64,000 nt of DNA, taken from positions 620,001 to 684,000 of the forward strand of contig NZ_JAIEZQ010000001.1 in assembly GCF_019679455.1 (NCBI RefSeq), given 5' to 3'. Below are positions 16,883-24,682 of the stretch, in pieces (positions within the stretch are counted from its first letter, which is position 1; each line of letters opens with the position of its first letter). The position numbers were made by a program, and so were the translations under genes. The notes under the pieces were generated by a model, which did no database searches, was not told where the DNA came from, and saw only the letters and a list, made by a program, of their open reading frames with translations. The DNA is from Nocardioides jiangsuensis. GTDB taxonomy: Bacteria > Actinomycetota > Actinomycetes > Propionibacteriales > Nocardioidaceae.

Positions 16883-18153
16883 CTCGCTCCTTCCAGCGAC
16901 GCGGGGAGGCCCGCTCGCTGCAGCACGGTGGGGTGGCTGCCGAACCACAGCTGGCTCCAGGCCGGCGGGGTCGGGTCACTCAGGGCGCGGAGCGACAGCT
17001 CGCGCTGCATGTCGACGAACGTCGTGCTCTCCCCCGTCACCGCCAGCGCCTCCCGGTCCGCGCGGACCTCGATGGCCCGGCTGGTCGCGTTCTGGACGGG
17101 GGCGGCCAGCAGGCCAGCGAGGGCGACCAGCGCGAGGACCACCGCGACCGACCCGGGGTCCCCGGGGCCCGAGATGCCGGCGCGGCGGCGGAGCGGGGCG
17201 GTGTCGAGCAGCAGCGCCAGCACGGTGACCCCGAGGACGGCGCCCGCGGCACCGAGCGCGGTGCCCACCAGCACGTCGTCGTGCTTGGCGTGCGCCAGCT
17301 CGTGCGCGACCACCACCCGCGCCTCGGCCGGGCTCAGCTCGGCGAGCAGGGTGTCGTAGACGACGACGCGGCGGGTCCCGCCGAAGCCGGAGACGTAGGC
17401 GTTCAGCGTCGTCGTACGGCGGGAGGCGTCGGCGACCAGCACGTCGTCGACCTCGACGCCCTCGTCGGCGGCCATGCTCAGGACCGAGGACCTGAAGGGG
17501 CCGTCGCTCATCGGCGTGAAGGTGTTGAACAGCGGTTCGACGACCAGCGGGTACAGGAACGAGCCGGCCACCACGAGCAGCGCGGCGAGCCCCCCGGCCC
17601 AGGCGAACCAGAAGCGCGGGGCACGGCGGGCGGCTCCGACCACGACCAGCAGCAGCAGCGCGGTCAGCACCCAGGAGACCAGCAGTGACTTGCCGTAGTC
17701 CGCCCACCAGCCGGCCCAGCCCTGCTCGGTCAGCCCGTAGCCGAGGTTGCGGCGGTAGACCGCCACCGCGAACGGCAGCGTGACCAGCCTGCCGACCAGC
17801 AGCAGCGCGAGCGTCCCCACCGGCACGGCGAGCCACCAGCGGCGCCCGCCGACCCGGCGGACCAGGCGCGCACCGGCCGGGGTGAGCCCCAGCACCAGCG
17901 CGACGAGCAGGGAGACGCCGTACGACGCCCAGCCGAGGTAGCGGCGGCCCGCGGAGTACTCCTCCGCGCGGGCGAGCTGATCGCTGGTGAACACCTCGTG
18001 CGGGGACGCCGGGACGAGCCGGCCGCCGGGCACCCAGTCCCACGGGACCAGCCACACCGCGAGCAGCACCAGGACGACCGAGGCGACCGCCACGGTGGCC
18101 CACGCGGCCCCGCGTGCCAGGGGCACTCCGGCGGAGGCGGGCGCGGTGGTCAC
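16879..18153 (-). CDS. M48 family membrane metalloprotease (Ste24-like)
   Basis: 424 residues from GTG 18153. Hydrophobic helices lie at about 15-35, 75-95, 105-130, 155-180 and 185-205. The zinc site HELAH is at residues 284-288, and the third ligand is in EVRADREA some 75 residues later, after another helix pair. FLYPLVVEPLFNTFTPM just before the catalytic domain is typical of CAAX protease/Ste24 homologues, and NAYVSGFGGTRRVVVYDTLL lies before HELAH. Its substrate is unknown; in bacteria such enzymes often serve membrane protein quality control. It is in an operon with the PimB-like gene (ATGA overlap) and starts 19 bases after the HEATH-motif protein ends. Confidence 0.88.
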   Translation of the reverse strand: MTTAPASAGVPLARGAAWATVAVASVVLVLLAVWLVPWDWVPGGRLVPASPHEVFTSDQLARAEEYSAGRRYLGWASYGVSLLVALVLGLTPAGARLVRRVGGRRWWLAVPVGTLALLLVGRLVTLPFAVAVYRRNLGYGLTEQGWAGWWADYGKSLLVSWVLTALLLLVVVGAARRAPRFWFAWAGGLAALLVVAGSFLYPLVVEPLFNTFTPMSDGPFRSSVLSMAADEGVEVDDVLVADASRRTTTLNAYVSGFGGTRRVVVYDTLLAELSPAEARVVVAHELAHAKHDDVLVGTALGAAGAVLGVTVLALLLDTAPLRRRAGISGPGDPGSVAVVLALVALAGLLAAPVQNATSRAIEVRADREALAVTGESTTFVDMQRELSLRALSDPTPPAWSQLWFGSHPTVLQRAGLPASLEGAR

Positions 18154-18172
18154 GGCGCCAAGCCTGCCATGC

Positions 18173-19465
18173 TCACCCGGCGAGCTCGGTGAGGTAGTCC
18201 TGCCACGCGCGGGTGAAGCTGCGCTCGGAGGTGCCGAGCACGTCGCGGAACGCCTCCTCGACGGGGGTCCCGTCGTCGACGGTCTCGTAGAACCTGATCA
18301 GCCTGGCCTCGCCGTAGGTCTCCCCGATCAGCCGGCACGCCAGCCAGGCCGCCTCGTAGGAGGATCCGAGCAGCCTGTTCGAGGTGGCGAACTCCTTGCT
18401 CCCCGGCAGCGCCTCGGGGGCCCCGTCCCGGCGTACGTCGGCGAGGATCTGGCTCGCGGTCAGCGACACCGGCAGGTCGACACCGGCCAGCGCCACGTAG
18501 TCCGCGAACCCCTCGAGCAGCCACAGCGGCATCGACGACACCGCCGCGTCCGTGGCCACGTGGGTGGCCTCGTGGCTCATCACGATCTGCGACCCGTCGG
18601 CGCCGAGCCGGCCGAACACGTCGGGGTTCACGATGATGTGGCTCGGCGCGGACGGGCTCAGGGAGCCGTCGACGGTCGACGTCACCGCCGCGATCGCGCT
18701 GTAGGTGCCGGGGTCGGCGTCGAGCACCTGGTGCATCTCCTCCTGGGTCGCCGGCACCTCGACGACCAGGCTGCCGCGCCAGGACGGGATCACGCGTGCC
18801 ACGTCCGCGACGGCCCGGTCGACCAGGGCGGCGTACCGGTCCGCGTTGGCCGGGTCGGCGACCATCAGCACCCAGCGGGCGCTCCGCCGGACGGTGAGGT
18901 CGTCGATCAGCCAGAGCGGCGCGGGGTTGCCGTAGTCGCCGGACGCCGACCCGAACGCAGCCCCGTCGGGGGTCTCCACGAAGGTCATCGAGACCTCGGT
19001 CTCGGTCGGCGTCTCCCCCGCGCCGCCGAGCCGCCAGCCGAGCTGGACGTCGGCGACCCAGGCGCGGGCGCCGAAGGCACGGCGGTCCTCGGCGGACAGC
19101 TCCCCCGCCTGCTCATCGACGTAGCGCAGGGACAGGTCCTCGACGCGCAGGTCCTGGACGTTGTCGTAGACCGCACCCAGCGAGGCGCGTGCGGACCGAC
19201 CGGGCGCCGCCAGCCGGAGGACCTCCTGCCGCGAGCCTTCGCTCAGCGCGGAGGCGAGCTCGCTCAACAGCTCCCCCGCCGCGTCCTCCCGCGTCGCGAC
19301 CCCGTCGCTGGACGGGGTGGGCGTCGGGTCGGGACGGACCACGGTCTCGTCGTTCCCGACGACCAGGAACACCGCGGCGGCGACGAGTGCCGACAGCACA
19401 AGACCGGCCACCCACAGCAGTGGGCGGCCGGTCTTCGAGGCTGGGTCAGCCGGGTCGGACAGCAC
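18173..19465 (-). CDS. Membrane-anchored protein with an HExxH site, putative gluzincin peptidase
   Basis: 430 residues. After a short N terminus there is one membrane helix (about residues 15-37), a Pro/Thr-rich linker, a helical/beta region that may be NTF2-like (about 60-190), then a domain with SHEATHVAT at about 297-305 (HEATH 298-302) and LLEGFADY about 16 residues later, giving E318 as a third zinc ligand. That spacing fits MA-clan peptidases. No named family comes to mind for the whole chain. The start at GTG 19465 overlaps the NlpC/P60 gene by 20 bases, so both are translated from one mRNA and probably share control by the c-di-AMP riboswitch upstream. Extracytoplasmic location follows from the single anchor and is inferred. 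Confidence 0.72.
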   Translation of the reverse strand: MLSDPADPASKTGRPLLWVAGLVLSALVAAAVFLVVGNDETVVRPDPTPTPSSDGVATREDAAGELLSELASALSEGSRQEVLRLAAPGRSARASLGAVYDNVQDLRVEDLSLRYVDEQAGELSAEDRRAFGARAWVADVQLGWRLGGAGETPTETEVSMTFVETPDGAAFGSASGDYGNPAPLWLIDDLTVRRSARWVLMVADPANADRYAALVDRAVADVARVIPSWRGSLVVEVPATQEEMHQVLDADPGTYSAIAAVTSTVDGSLSPSAPSHIIVNPDVFGRLGADGSQIVMSHEATHVATDAAVSSMPLWLLEGFADYVALAGVDLPVSLTASQILADVRRDGAPEALPGSKEFATSNRLLGSSYEAAWLACRLIGETYGEARLIRFYETVDDGTPVEEAFRDVLGTSERSFTRAWQDYLTELAG

Positions 19466-20462
19466 CGGAGTACGGCATCGACATCACGTCGACGACCTCG
19501 ACACCGGAGCTGGGGTTCGCCGCGTGGACGATCTGCCCGTTTCCGATGTACATGCCGACGTGGCTCACCGGGCTGTAGTAGAAGACCAGGTCGCCGGGGG
19601 CGAGCTCGGAGGAGGAGACCGGGGTGCCCGAGCTCATCTGGCCACTGGACGAGTGCGGGAGGCTCACGCCTGCCTGCGCCCACGCCATCATCGTGAGGCC
19701 GGAGCAGTCGAAGGCGTCCGGGCCCGCCGCGCCGTACACGTAGGCGTCACCGACCTGGGCGAGCCCGTAGGACACGGCGGCACCGGCGCGACCGGAGGCG
19801 GCGACGTCGGGCGCGGGAGCCGGGGCGCGGTCCACGCTGCGGCTGGCGGCCTGGGCACGGGCGGCGGCGGCTGCCTCCGCCTCGGCCTCGGCCTCGAGGT
19901 CGCTGAGCAGCTCCTCGGCGGCGCCGGCCTTCTCGTCGATCTCGGCCTTCTCGGCGGCGAGCTTCTCCTTGGTCTCGGCGACCTCGGCGAGCTCCCGCTT
20001 CGCGGCGGCCTCGCGCAGCTCGAGTTGCTTCACCTGGGTGGCGAAGTCGGCCATCATCTCGCCCTGCTGGTCGTTGTAGGCCGACACGGTGGCGAGCTGG
20101 TCGAGGAACGCGTCGGGGTCCTCGGAGAGGAACACCTGGCTGGTGGTGGAGAGTGCCTGGCCCTGGTACTGCGAGACCACCGCGGCGGCGACCTGCTCGC
20201 GGACGCTCTCGACCTTGGCCTGCTGCCGCTCGAGGTCGGCTCGCAGCGAGCTCAGCCGGGTCTGGGTGGCCTTCAGCTCCTCGCGCGCCTCGTTGTAGCG
20301 CTCGGAAGCCATCTCGGCCTCGTGGTAGAGCTTGTCGACCCGCGCCTCGACCGAGTCGATGTCCGGCTCGGCGTAGCTGGGGCTGACCAGCACGGAACCA
20401 CCGAGAGTGGTGATGCCCAGTGCTGCGATGACACGTGTGATGCGCTTCCGGCCGTCGGTCAC
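19446..20462 (-). CDS. NlpC/P60 peptidoglycan endopeptidase with N-terminal coiled coil (RipA-like)
   Basis: 338 residues from GTG 20462, with an AGAGGAGA ribosome site upstream. Signal peptide of about 31 residues (cleavage after SPSYA). A long coiled coil follows at about 35-190, rich in Glu, Ala and Arg, then an Ala/Pro linker. The NlpC/P60 domain occupies about 228-338, with catalytic Cys253 in AFDCSGLT, the first His in SHVGMYIG and a second in IVHAANP. Such enzymes cut D-Glu to m-DAP bonds in peptide stems and help cell separation; the coiled coil usually controls or localises activity. The 5' leader carries a c-di-AMP riboswitch, as seen for several actinobacterial wall hydrolases. M. 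tuberculosis Rv2190c sits in the matching place, from memory. Confidence 0.93.
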   Translation of the reverse strand: MTDGRKRITRVIAALGITTLGGSVLVSPSYAEPDIDSVEARVDKLYHEAEMASERYNEAREELKATQTRLSSLRADLERQQAKVESVREQVAAAVVSQYQGQALSTTSQVFLSEDPDAFLDQLATVSAYNDQQGEMMADFATQVKQLELREAAAKRELAEVAETKEKLAAEKAEIDEKAGAAEELLSDLEAEAEAEAAAAARAQAASRSVDRAPAPAPDVAASGRAGAAVSYGLAQVGDAYVYGAAGPDAFDCSGLTMMAWAQAGVSLPHSSSGQMSSGTPVSSSELAPGDLVFYYSPVSHVGMYIGNGQIVHAANPSSGVEVVDVMSMPYSGAVRPG

Positions 20463-20486
20463 GAGCGGACGGTCTCCTCTTTGTCT

Positions 20487-20623
20487 GACGCCTACCAGGT
20501 GAGCTGACGGGTTCGGGCGGCAAAGAAGCCCTACACACGGCGCGCGACCATGGTGCGGTCACACTCCAGCGCGATTCACCCCAGGAACTTGGTTCCCCGG
20601 CTCCGGGACTCGGCTTCCCCGTC
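20487..20623 (-). promoter_or_regulatory. c-di-AMP riboswitch (ydaO/yuaA type)
   Basis: On the minus strand the leader carries the conserved blocks of the ydaO aptamer in order: GCCGAGTCC, then CCGGGGAACC, then GGGGTGAATCGCG, a variable arm, and finally CCCGAACCCGTCAGCTCACC followed by TGGTAGGCGTC. The last block is the strongest: in actinobacterial members it reads CCGAACCCG-CAGCTNACC-GGTAGGCG. The outer stem can form between GACG at the start and CGTC at the end. The aptamer sits about 25 bases before the GTG of the NlpC/P60 gene, next to its ribosome site, so control could be at translation or by an early terminator. In this class c-di-AMP normally lowers expression of wall hydrolases. I recognise it by motif, without a covariance search. 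Confidence 0.85.
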
Positions 20624-20694
20624 CGCGACCCAGACTCGACGCGACGCCTGAGTCGACCCGGTCTGGTCGGCTTGTACAGGCGTCTGAAGTGCCC

Positions 20695-20724
20695 AGGTTA
20701 GTTAAGAAGGTCGTTGAGCCGCAA
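20695..20724 (-). promoter_or_regulatory. Candidate promoter for the riboswitch/NlpC transcript
   Basis: Reading on the minus strand, TTGCGG (20724-20719) and TAACCT (20700-20695) are separated by 18 bases, a fair match to the primary actinobacterial promoter. Transcription would start near 20688, about 65 bases before the aptamer. The rpf promoter candidate at 57542-57569 uses nearly the same boxes (TTGCGT and TAACGT). Confidence 0.45.
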
Positions 20725-20824
20725 ACCTTCTCCGGAGTGTTGTGCGGCGTGTTGCCCGACTTTCTCCTGAGCAGCAGCCAAATGAGCCCCACCTGTAACA
20801 CAAGTCACAAAGACCCCACGGGCC

Positions 20825-21031
20825 TCAGGCGCTGGCGACGTCCGGCCCGGACACCGGGGTGACCATGCGCAGCGGGGGCACCAGGCCCGACCCGGCGAGC
20901 ACCGAGAGCGCACGCTGCTCGTCGTCGTCGAAGCTGAGCTCGGGTGGCGCCCCGAGCAGCACCGTCACCACGCAGTCACCGCACGCCAGGCCGCGCACCA
21001 CGCAGGTGTCGCAGTCGATCTCGACGCTCAT
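20825..21031 (-). CDS. Small conserved Cys-rich protein of unknown function
   Basis: 68 residues from ATG 21031 with GGAGGA upstream; the frame is open further upstream but those codons have no ribosome site. The start of the protein, EIDCDTCVVRGLACGDCVV, has four cysteines as CxxC-x7-CxxC, a layout suited to binding one zinc ion or an iron-sulfur cluster. The rest has a short helix (DDDEQRALSVLAGSG) and no further recognisable motif. Proteins with this CVVRG-ACGDCVV pattern are common in actinobacteria but have no known role that I can name. It sits between the NlpC/P60 leader and the NYN-domain gene, all on the minus strand, separated by 134 bases from the latter, so it probably has its own promoter. 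Confidence 0.75.
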   Translation of the reverse strand: MSVEIDCDTCVVRGLACGDCVVTVLLGAPPELSFDDDEQRALSVLAGSGLVPPLRMVTPVSGPDVASA

Positions 21032-21165
21032 GTCGTCCTCCAGGGAAGTGTCGTGAACCTTGTGAGGACGGTCGCAGCGACCACCGACAGTTCCGCGAGG
21101 CGAACCCGGGCGGCGTGTCGCCCGGCGTGTCGCGGGCTCTGTCGCGGGCAATGCCGGCGCGTGCG

Positions 21166-22521
21166 TCAGGAGCGGGCGAGCAGCCGGCTGAGGACCACCG
21201 AGCCGACCACGCGGGCGCCGGCCCGCTTCACGTCGCGCACCACCGCCTGGTCGCTCGACACCACGACCACCGGGCGTCCCTGCGGCTCGGCCGCCACCAG
21301 CTGCCGGATCACGTCGTCGGCGATCACGCCGACCGGGCTGAACAGGACCCGCACACCCCGCGGCCGGTTCACCAGCGGCCGCTCCACCTTGTCGGCCGCG
21401 TCGAAGACCACGGTCACCTCGGCCCGGGTCCGGGCCGCGAGCGGCGCGACACCGGCCAGCAGCCGGTCGCGCTGGATCTCCAACGACGAGTCGGGCCAGG
21501 CGTTCTTCGTGACGTTGTAGCCGTCCACGATCAGGTGCACCCGCGGGAGGTTCAGCAGCTGGTCGAGCAGCGCGGGGTCGTCGGAGGCCAGCGAGCCGTG
21601 GCTGGTCGGCGTGCGTCCGCCCTGCTGCGCGACGTCGGCCTCGACCGCGTCGGCCGGCGCGCCCTCGACGGCCGGCAGCGCGAGCTCGCGGCGCAGGCCC
21701 TGCGCGGTGTCCAGCAGGGTGTCCAGCAGCAGCCGCGCGCGGAGCGTCCCCTCGCCCTTCTCCGTCCGGTCCGCCCGGCGGGCGGCGGCGACCTCGCGCT
21801 CGAGCTCCTCGATCCGGGACCGCAGCCGGCGGACCTCGGCCTCGGCGACCGACGCGGCGGCAGCCGCCGCCGTGGTCGCCTCGGTGACCCGGGTCTCCAC
21901 CGTCGCGGCGGACTGCTCCGCGGCCTTGAGGCGGACCCGGGTGTCGCCGAGCTTGTGCCGCAGCTCGGAGTTCTCGGACTTCAGCTCGGCGACCTGGGCC
22001 CGGTTGCGCTCGCGGGTCTCGCGCAGCTCCCCCAGCGTGTCGTCGAGCTGGCGGCGCAGCCGCTCCACCTGCTCCGAGACCTGCCGGCTGGTGGCCTGGG
22101 TGCGCTCGGCGTCGGCGACACCGGCCGCCCGCGCGACCACCTCCTCCCAGCCGTCGGGGCGCAGCAGGTACGCGACGGCGGCGAGCTCGACCGGGTCGGC
22201 CGCGGCGGGCGCCGTACCGGCCTCCAGCGCCGCGGCCAGCTCCGCCACGTCGGCCCGGACCTGGTGACCCAGCCGCTCACGGAAGATCTCATCCGTCTCG
22301 AGGACGCTGGCGATCTGCGACCCGGCGAGCTTGGCGCGCCGGCCGGGCGCGAAGGAGGCCACCCGCTTCAGGGAGGCGGGGAGCTGGTCGGCGGGCATCT
22401 TCCCGAGCGACCCGGCGGCGAGCGAGATCACCCGGGTCCGCACGACGTCCGGCAGCGGGCCCACGAGCCCTCCACCTGATGTCTCGGCGGGCCCGGCCGC
22501 CGGATCGCTCGAGAGGGTCAC
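21166..22521 (-). CDS. NYN-domain (YacP-like) RNA-binding/nuclease protein with coiled coil
   Basis: 451 residues from GTG 22521, start overlapping the zinc-ribbon gene stop as GTGA. The N-terminal third (to about 140) is helical and resembles the RNA-binding region of actinobacterial members (LPDVVRTRVISLAAGSL). A coiled coil follows at about 150-260. The NYN/PIN-like domain fills the last about 120 residues: VHLIVDGYNVTKNAW with the first catalytic Asp, EVTVVFDAADKV with the second, IADDVIRQLV and VVVVSSDQAVVRD with further acidic residues. YacP/Rae1-type proteins cut mRNA in the cytoplasm; whether this one is active or only binds RNA is not known. The four acidic positions expected for catalysis are present. 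Confidence 0.83.
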   Translation of the reverse strand: MTLSSDPAAGPAETSGGGLVGPLPDVVRTRVISLAAGSLGKMPADQLPASLKRVASFAPGRRAKLAGSQIASVLETDEIFRERLGHQVRADVAELAAALEAGTAPAAADPVELAAVAYLLRPDGWEEVVARAAGVADAERTQATSRQVSEQVERLRRQLDDTLGELRETRERNRAQVAELKSENSELRHKLGDTRVRLKAAEQSAATVETRVTEATTAAAAAASVAEAEVRRLRSRIEELEREVAAARRADRTEKGEGTLRARLLLDTLLDTAQGLRRELALPAVEGAPADAVEADVAQQGGRTPTSHGSLASDDPALLDQLLNLPRVHLIVDGYNVTKNAWPDSSLEIQRDRLLAGVAPLAARTRAEVTVVFDAADKVERPLVNRPRGVRVLFSPVGVIADDVIRQLVAAEPQGRPVVVVSSDQAVVRDVKRAGARVVGSVVLSRLLARS

Positions 22522-22766
22522 GAAGAGGTGGTGTCCGCTTCTGTGCGGTCCACGAGCTCGATCGCGTCGGAGCGGCCGCACCAGCGGCAGGTCACCGACT
22601 CGACGTCCTCGCTCTGGGTCTTGCTCTCCTCGACCTGGTGCTCACCGGCGAGGTCGAAGTGCCAGAACTCCGTCGTACGGCGGGTGCGGGTCACGTCGAA
22701 GCGGGTGAGGTTGCCGCATCCACCGCACCGCCAGCGGGTGTTGGCATCGGGCAGGGAAGCAGCCAC
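22518..22766 (-). CDS. Small zinc-ribbon protein
   Basis: 82 residues from GTG 22766, preceded by GAGGAGAG. Two CxxC knuckles, RCGGCGNLTRFDV near the start and VTCRWCG near the end, make a four-Cys zinc ribbon. Between them lie TRTRRTTEFWHFDLAGEH and an acidic stretch. Its stop overlaps the start of the NYN-domain gene (GTGA), so the two proteins are made together and may work together in RNA metabolism. This link is inferred from gene order; the small protein has no known function that I can name. It is divergent from the DEDDh/GIY-YIG nuclease gene, with about 110 bases between. Confidence 0.78.
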   Translation of the reverse strand: MAASLPDANTRWRCGGCGNLTRFDVTRTRRTTEFWHFDLAGEHQVEESKTQSEDVESVTCRWCGRSDAIELVDRTEADTTSS

Positions 22767-22862
22767 AGGTCTCTCCTCGGATGGTTCGGTGTGACACGTC
22801 GGACGCGTCCTGGGCCTCAATCCTATGGCGCGTGTCTGCCCGTTTTGGTCGGTGCCCACGTC

Positions 22863-22868
22863 TAGCGT
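22863..22868 (+). promoter_or_regulatory. -10 element for a probably leaderless transcript
   Basis: TAGCGT ends 7 bases before ATG 22876, placing the transcript start at or next to the start codon. There is no ribosome site. This supports 22876 as the real start of the nuclease gene. Confidence 0.5.
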
Positions 22869-22875
22869 CGCGTCC

Positions 22876-24672
22876 ATGAGCAACACCATGACTCCATCCG
22901 CCGGTCCCGGGGCCGGAGGGAAGTGGGAGTCGCAGCGCAGCTTCGACGAGCTCGGCCGGTCCCTGCGGGACGTCACGTTCTGCGTGGTCGACCTCGAGAC
23001 CACCGGCGGCTCCGCCCAGGGCGGCTCGATGATCACCGAGATCGGCGCGGTCAAGGTCCGCGGCGGCGAGGTCCTCGGCGAGTTCCAGACCCTGGTCAAC
23101 CCGCACCAGGCGATCCCGGCGTTCATCGCGGTGCTGACCGGCATCACCGACTCGATGGTGGCCACGGCTCCCCCGATCGAGCGGGTGCTCCCCCAGTTCC
23201 TGGAGTTCGCGCAGGGCTGCGTGCTGGTGGCGCACAACGCGCCGTTCGACGTCGGCTTCCTCAAGCACTTCGCCGCCGAGCAGGGCCGGCCGTGGCCGAA
23301 GTTCGAGGTGCTCGACACCGCGAAGCTTGCCCGCCGGGTGATCACCCGCGACGACGCGCCCAACTGCAAGCTCGGCTCGCTGGCCCAGCTGTTCGGCGCC
23401 TCCACGACCCCCAACCACCGGGCGCTCTCCGACGCCCGCGCGACCGTCGACGTGCTGCACGGGCTGACGGCCCGGCTCGGCGGGCTGGGCGTGCACACGC
23501 TCGAGGAGCTGCAGACCTTCTCCTCGCGGGTCAGCCAGGCGCAGCGCAAGAAGCGGCACCTCGCCGAGCAGCTCCCGCACGCGCCCGGCGTCTACCTGTT
23601 CCGCGACGACCGGCAGCGGGTGCTCTACGTCGGCACCTCCAAGGACCTCCGCACCCGGGTGCGGTCCTACTTCACCGCGTCCGAGACCCGCTCCCGGATG
23701 GGCGAGATGGTCGGGCTCGCGGCGTCGGTCACCGGTATCGAATGCGCGACCCCGCTGGAGGCGGAGGTCCGCGAGCTGCGCCTGATCGGCGAGCACAAGC
23801 CGCGCTACAACCGGCGCTCCCGGTTCCCCGAGCGGGTGCACTGGGTCAAGCTCACCGTCGAGCCGTGGCCGCGGCTGTCCCTGGTCCGGCAGGTGCTCGA
23901 CGACGGCGCCGAGTACGTCGGCCCGTTCAGCTCCAAGAAGGTCGCGGAGCGGTCGGTCGCCGCGCTGCACGAGGCGTTCCCGGTCCGGCAGTGCAGCGGG
24001 CGGATGGCCAAGGTGCCGTCGATGACGCCCTGCGCTCTCGGCGAGATGGGCAGGTGCCTCTCCCCCTGTGACGGCAGCGTCACCCCCGAGGCGTACGACG
24101 GGGTGGTGCACGAGCTGCGCACCGCCCTCGTGCAGGCCCCCGACGCGGTGATCGGCTCGCTCTCCCACCGGATGACCGCGCTCGCCGCCGAGGAGCGCTT
24201 CGAGGACGCCGGCTCGTTCCGCGACCGGCTCGCCGCCTTCCTGCGCGGCGCCGCCCGCACCCAGCGCCTGCGCGCGCTGACCCGGTGCCCGGAGATCGTC
24301 GCCGCCCGCCGCGACGACGACGGCAGGTGGGCGGTGCACGTCGTGCGCCACGGCCGGCTGGCCGCCGCCGGGGTCATCCCGGCCGGCGCCCACGCGGGAC
24401 AGTGGGTGCAGGAGCTCCAGGCCAGCGCCGAGAGCGTCTCCCCCGGCCCGGGCCCCACACCGTCGGCGACCGCCGAGGAGTCGGAGAAGATCCTGCGCTG
24501 GCTGGAGTCACCCGGCGTCCGGCTGGTGCACGTCGAGGGCGAGTGGACCTGCCCCGTCGGCGGGGCGACGAAGCACCTGCGGGTGCACGACGCGGTCAAC
24601 GAGTCCAGGGCCAACCTCGTGCCCTTCGACGACCGGCGGTCGATCCGCCCGGTGCACCAGCCGGTCCGATAA
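22876..24672 (+). CDS. DEDDh exonuclease fused to a UvrC-N/Cho-like GIY-YIG endonuclease
   Basis: 598 residues. The N-terminal exonuclease domain (about 30-200) has CVVDLETTG, HNAPFDVGFL and NHRALSDARAT, which are the Exo I, II and III motifs of the DnaQ-like DEDDh family. The GIY-YIG domain starts at about residue 235 with APGVYLFRDD, then VLYVGTSKDLRTRVRSYF and RPRYN-like EHKPRYN. Further on, PCALGEMGRCLSPC matches the UvrC cysteine cluster, and HRMTALAAEERFEDAGSFRDRL is a UVR motif. The RNase H-like and HhH domains of full UvrC are missing. This is the known actinobacterial Cho/UvrC-like exonuclease arrangement (Rv2191 in M. tuberculosis, from memory), thought to act in DNA repair. Start fixed by the leaderless -10. 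Confidence 0.9.
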   Translation: MSNTMTPSAGPGAGGKWESQRSFDELGRSLRDVTFCVVDLETTGGSAQGGSMITEIGAVKVRGGEVLGEFQTLVNPHQAIPAFIAVLTGITDSMVATAPPIERVLPQFLEFAQGCVLVAHNAPFDVGFLKHFAAEQGRPWPKFEVLDTAKLARRVITRDDAPNCKLGSLAQLFGASTTPNHRALSDARATVDVLHGLTARLGGLGVHTLEELQTFSSRVSQAQRKKRHLAEQLPHAPGVYLFRDDRQRVLYVGTSKDLRTRVRSYFTASETRSRMGEMVGLAASVTGIECATPLEAEVRELRLIGEHKPRYNRRSRFPERVHWVKLTVEPWPRLSLVRQVLDDGAEYVGPFSSKKVAERSVAALHEAFPVRQCSGRMAKVPSMTPCALGEMGRCLSPCDGSVTPEAYDGVVHELRTALVQAPDAVIGSLSHRMTALAAEERFEDAGSFRDRLAAFLRGAARTQRLRALTRCPEIVAARRDDDGRWAVHVVRHGRLAAAGVIPAGAHAGQWVQELQASAESVSPGPGPTPSATAEESEKILRWLESPGVRLVHVEGEWTCPVGGATKHLRVHDAVNESRANLVPFDDRRSIRPVHQPVR

Positions 24673-24675
24673 CGT
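24670..24675 (+). promoter_or_regulatory. -10 element for a probably leaderless transcript
   Basis: TAACGT begins over the stop codon region of the nuclease gene and ends 7 bases before ATG 24683. A transcript from here would begin at the start codon. No ribosome site is seen before the ATG. Confidence 0.5.
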
Positions 24676-24682
24676 TGCGGCC

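Larger units (their letters stand above)
20463..20824. other. Long leader region of the NlpC/P60 gene
   Basis: This 362-base stretch has no credible protein gene. It holds, reading on the minus strand, a promoter candidate (20724 to 20695), a c-di-AMP riboswitch (20623 to 20487) and the ribosome site of the NlpC/P60 gene. GACGCCT at 20678-20684 (minus) could pair with AGGCGTC near the 3' end of the riboswitch and may extend the structure. GC content is visibly lower between 20690 and 20820 than in the neighbouring genes. Confidence 0.7.

Noticed and set aside
20559-20801. 80-codon frame on the minus strand within the NlpC/P60 leader
   Set aside because: It covers the riboswitch aptamer and promoter candidate and has no ribosome site; the conserved RNA blocks explain the sequence better.
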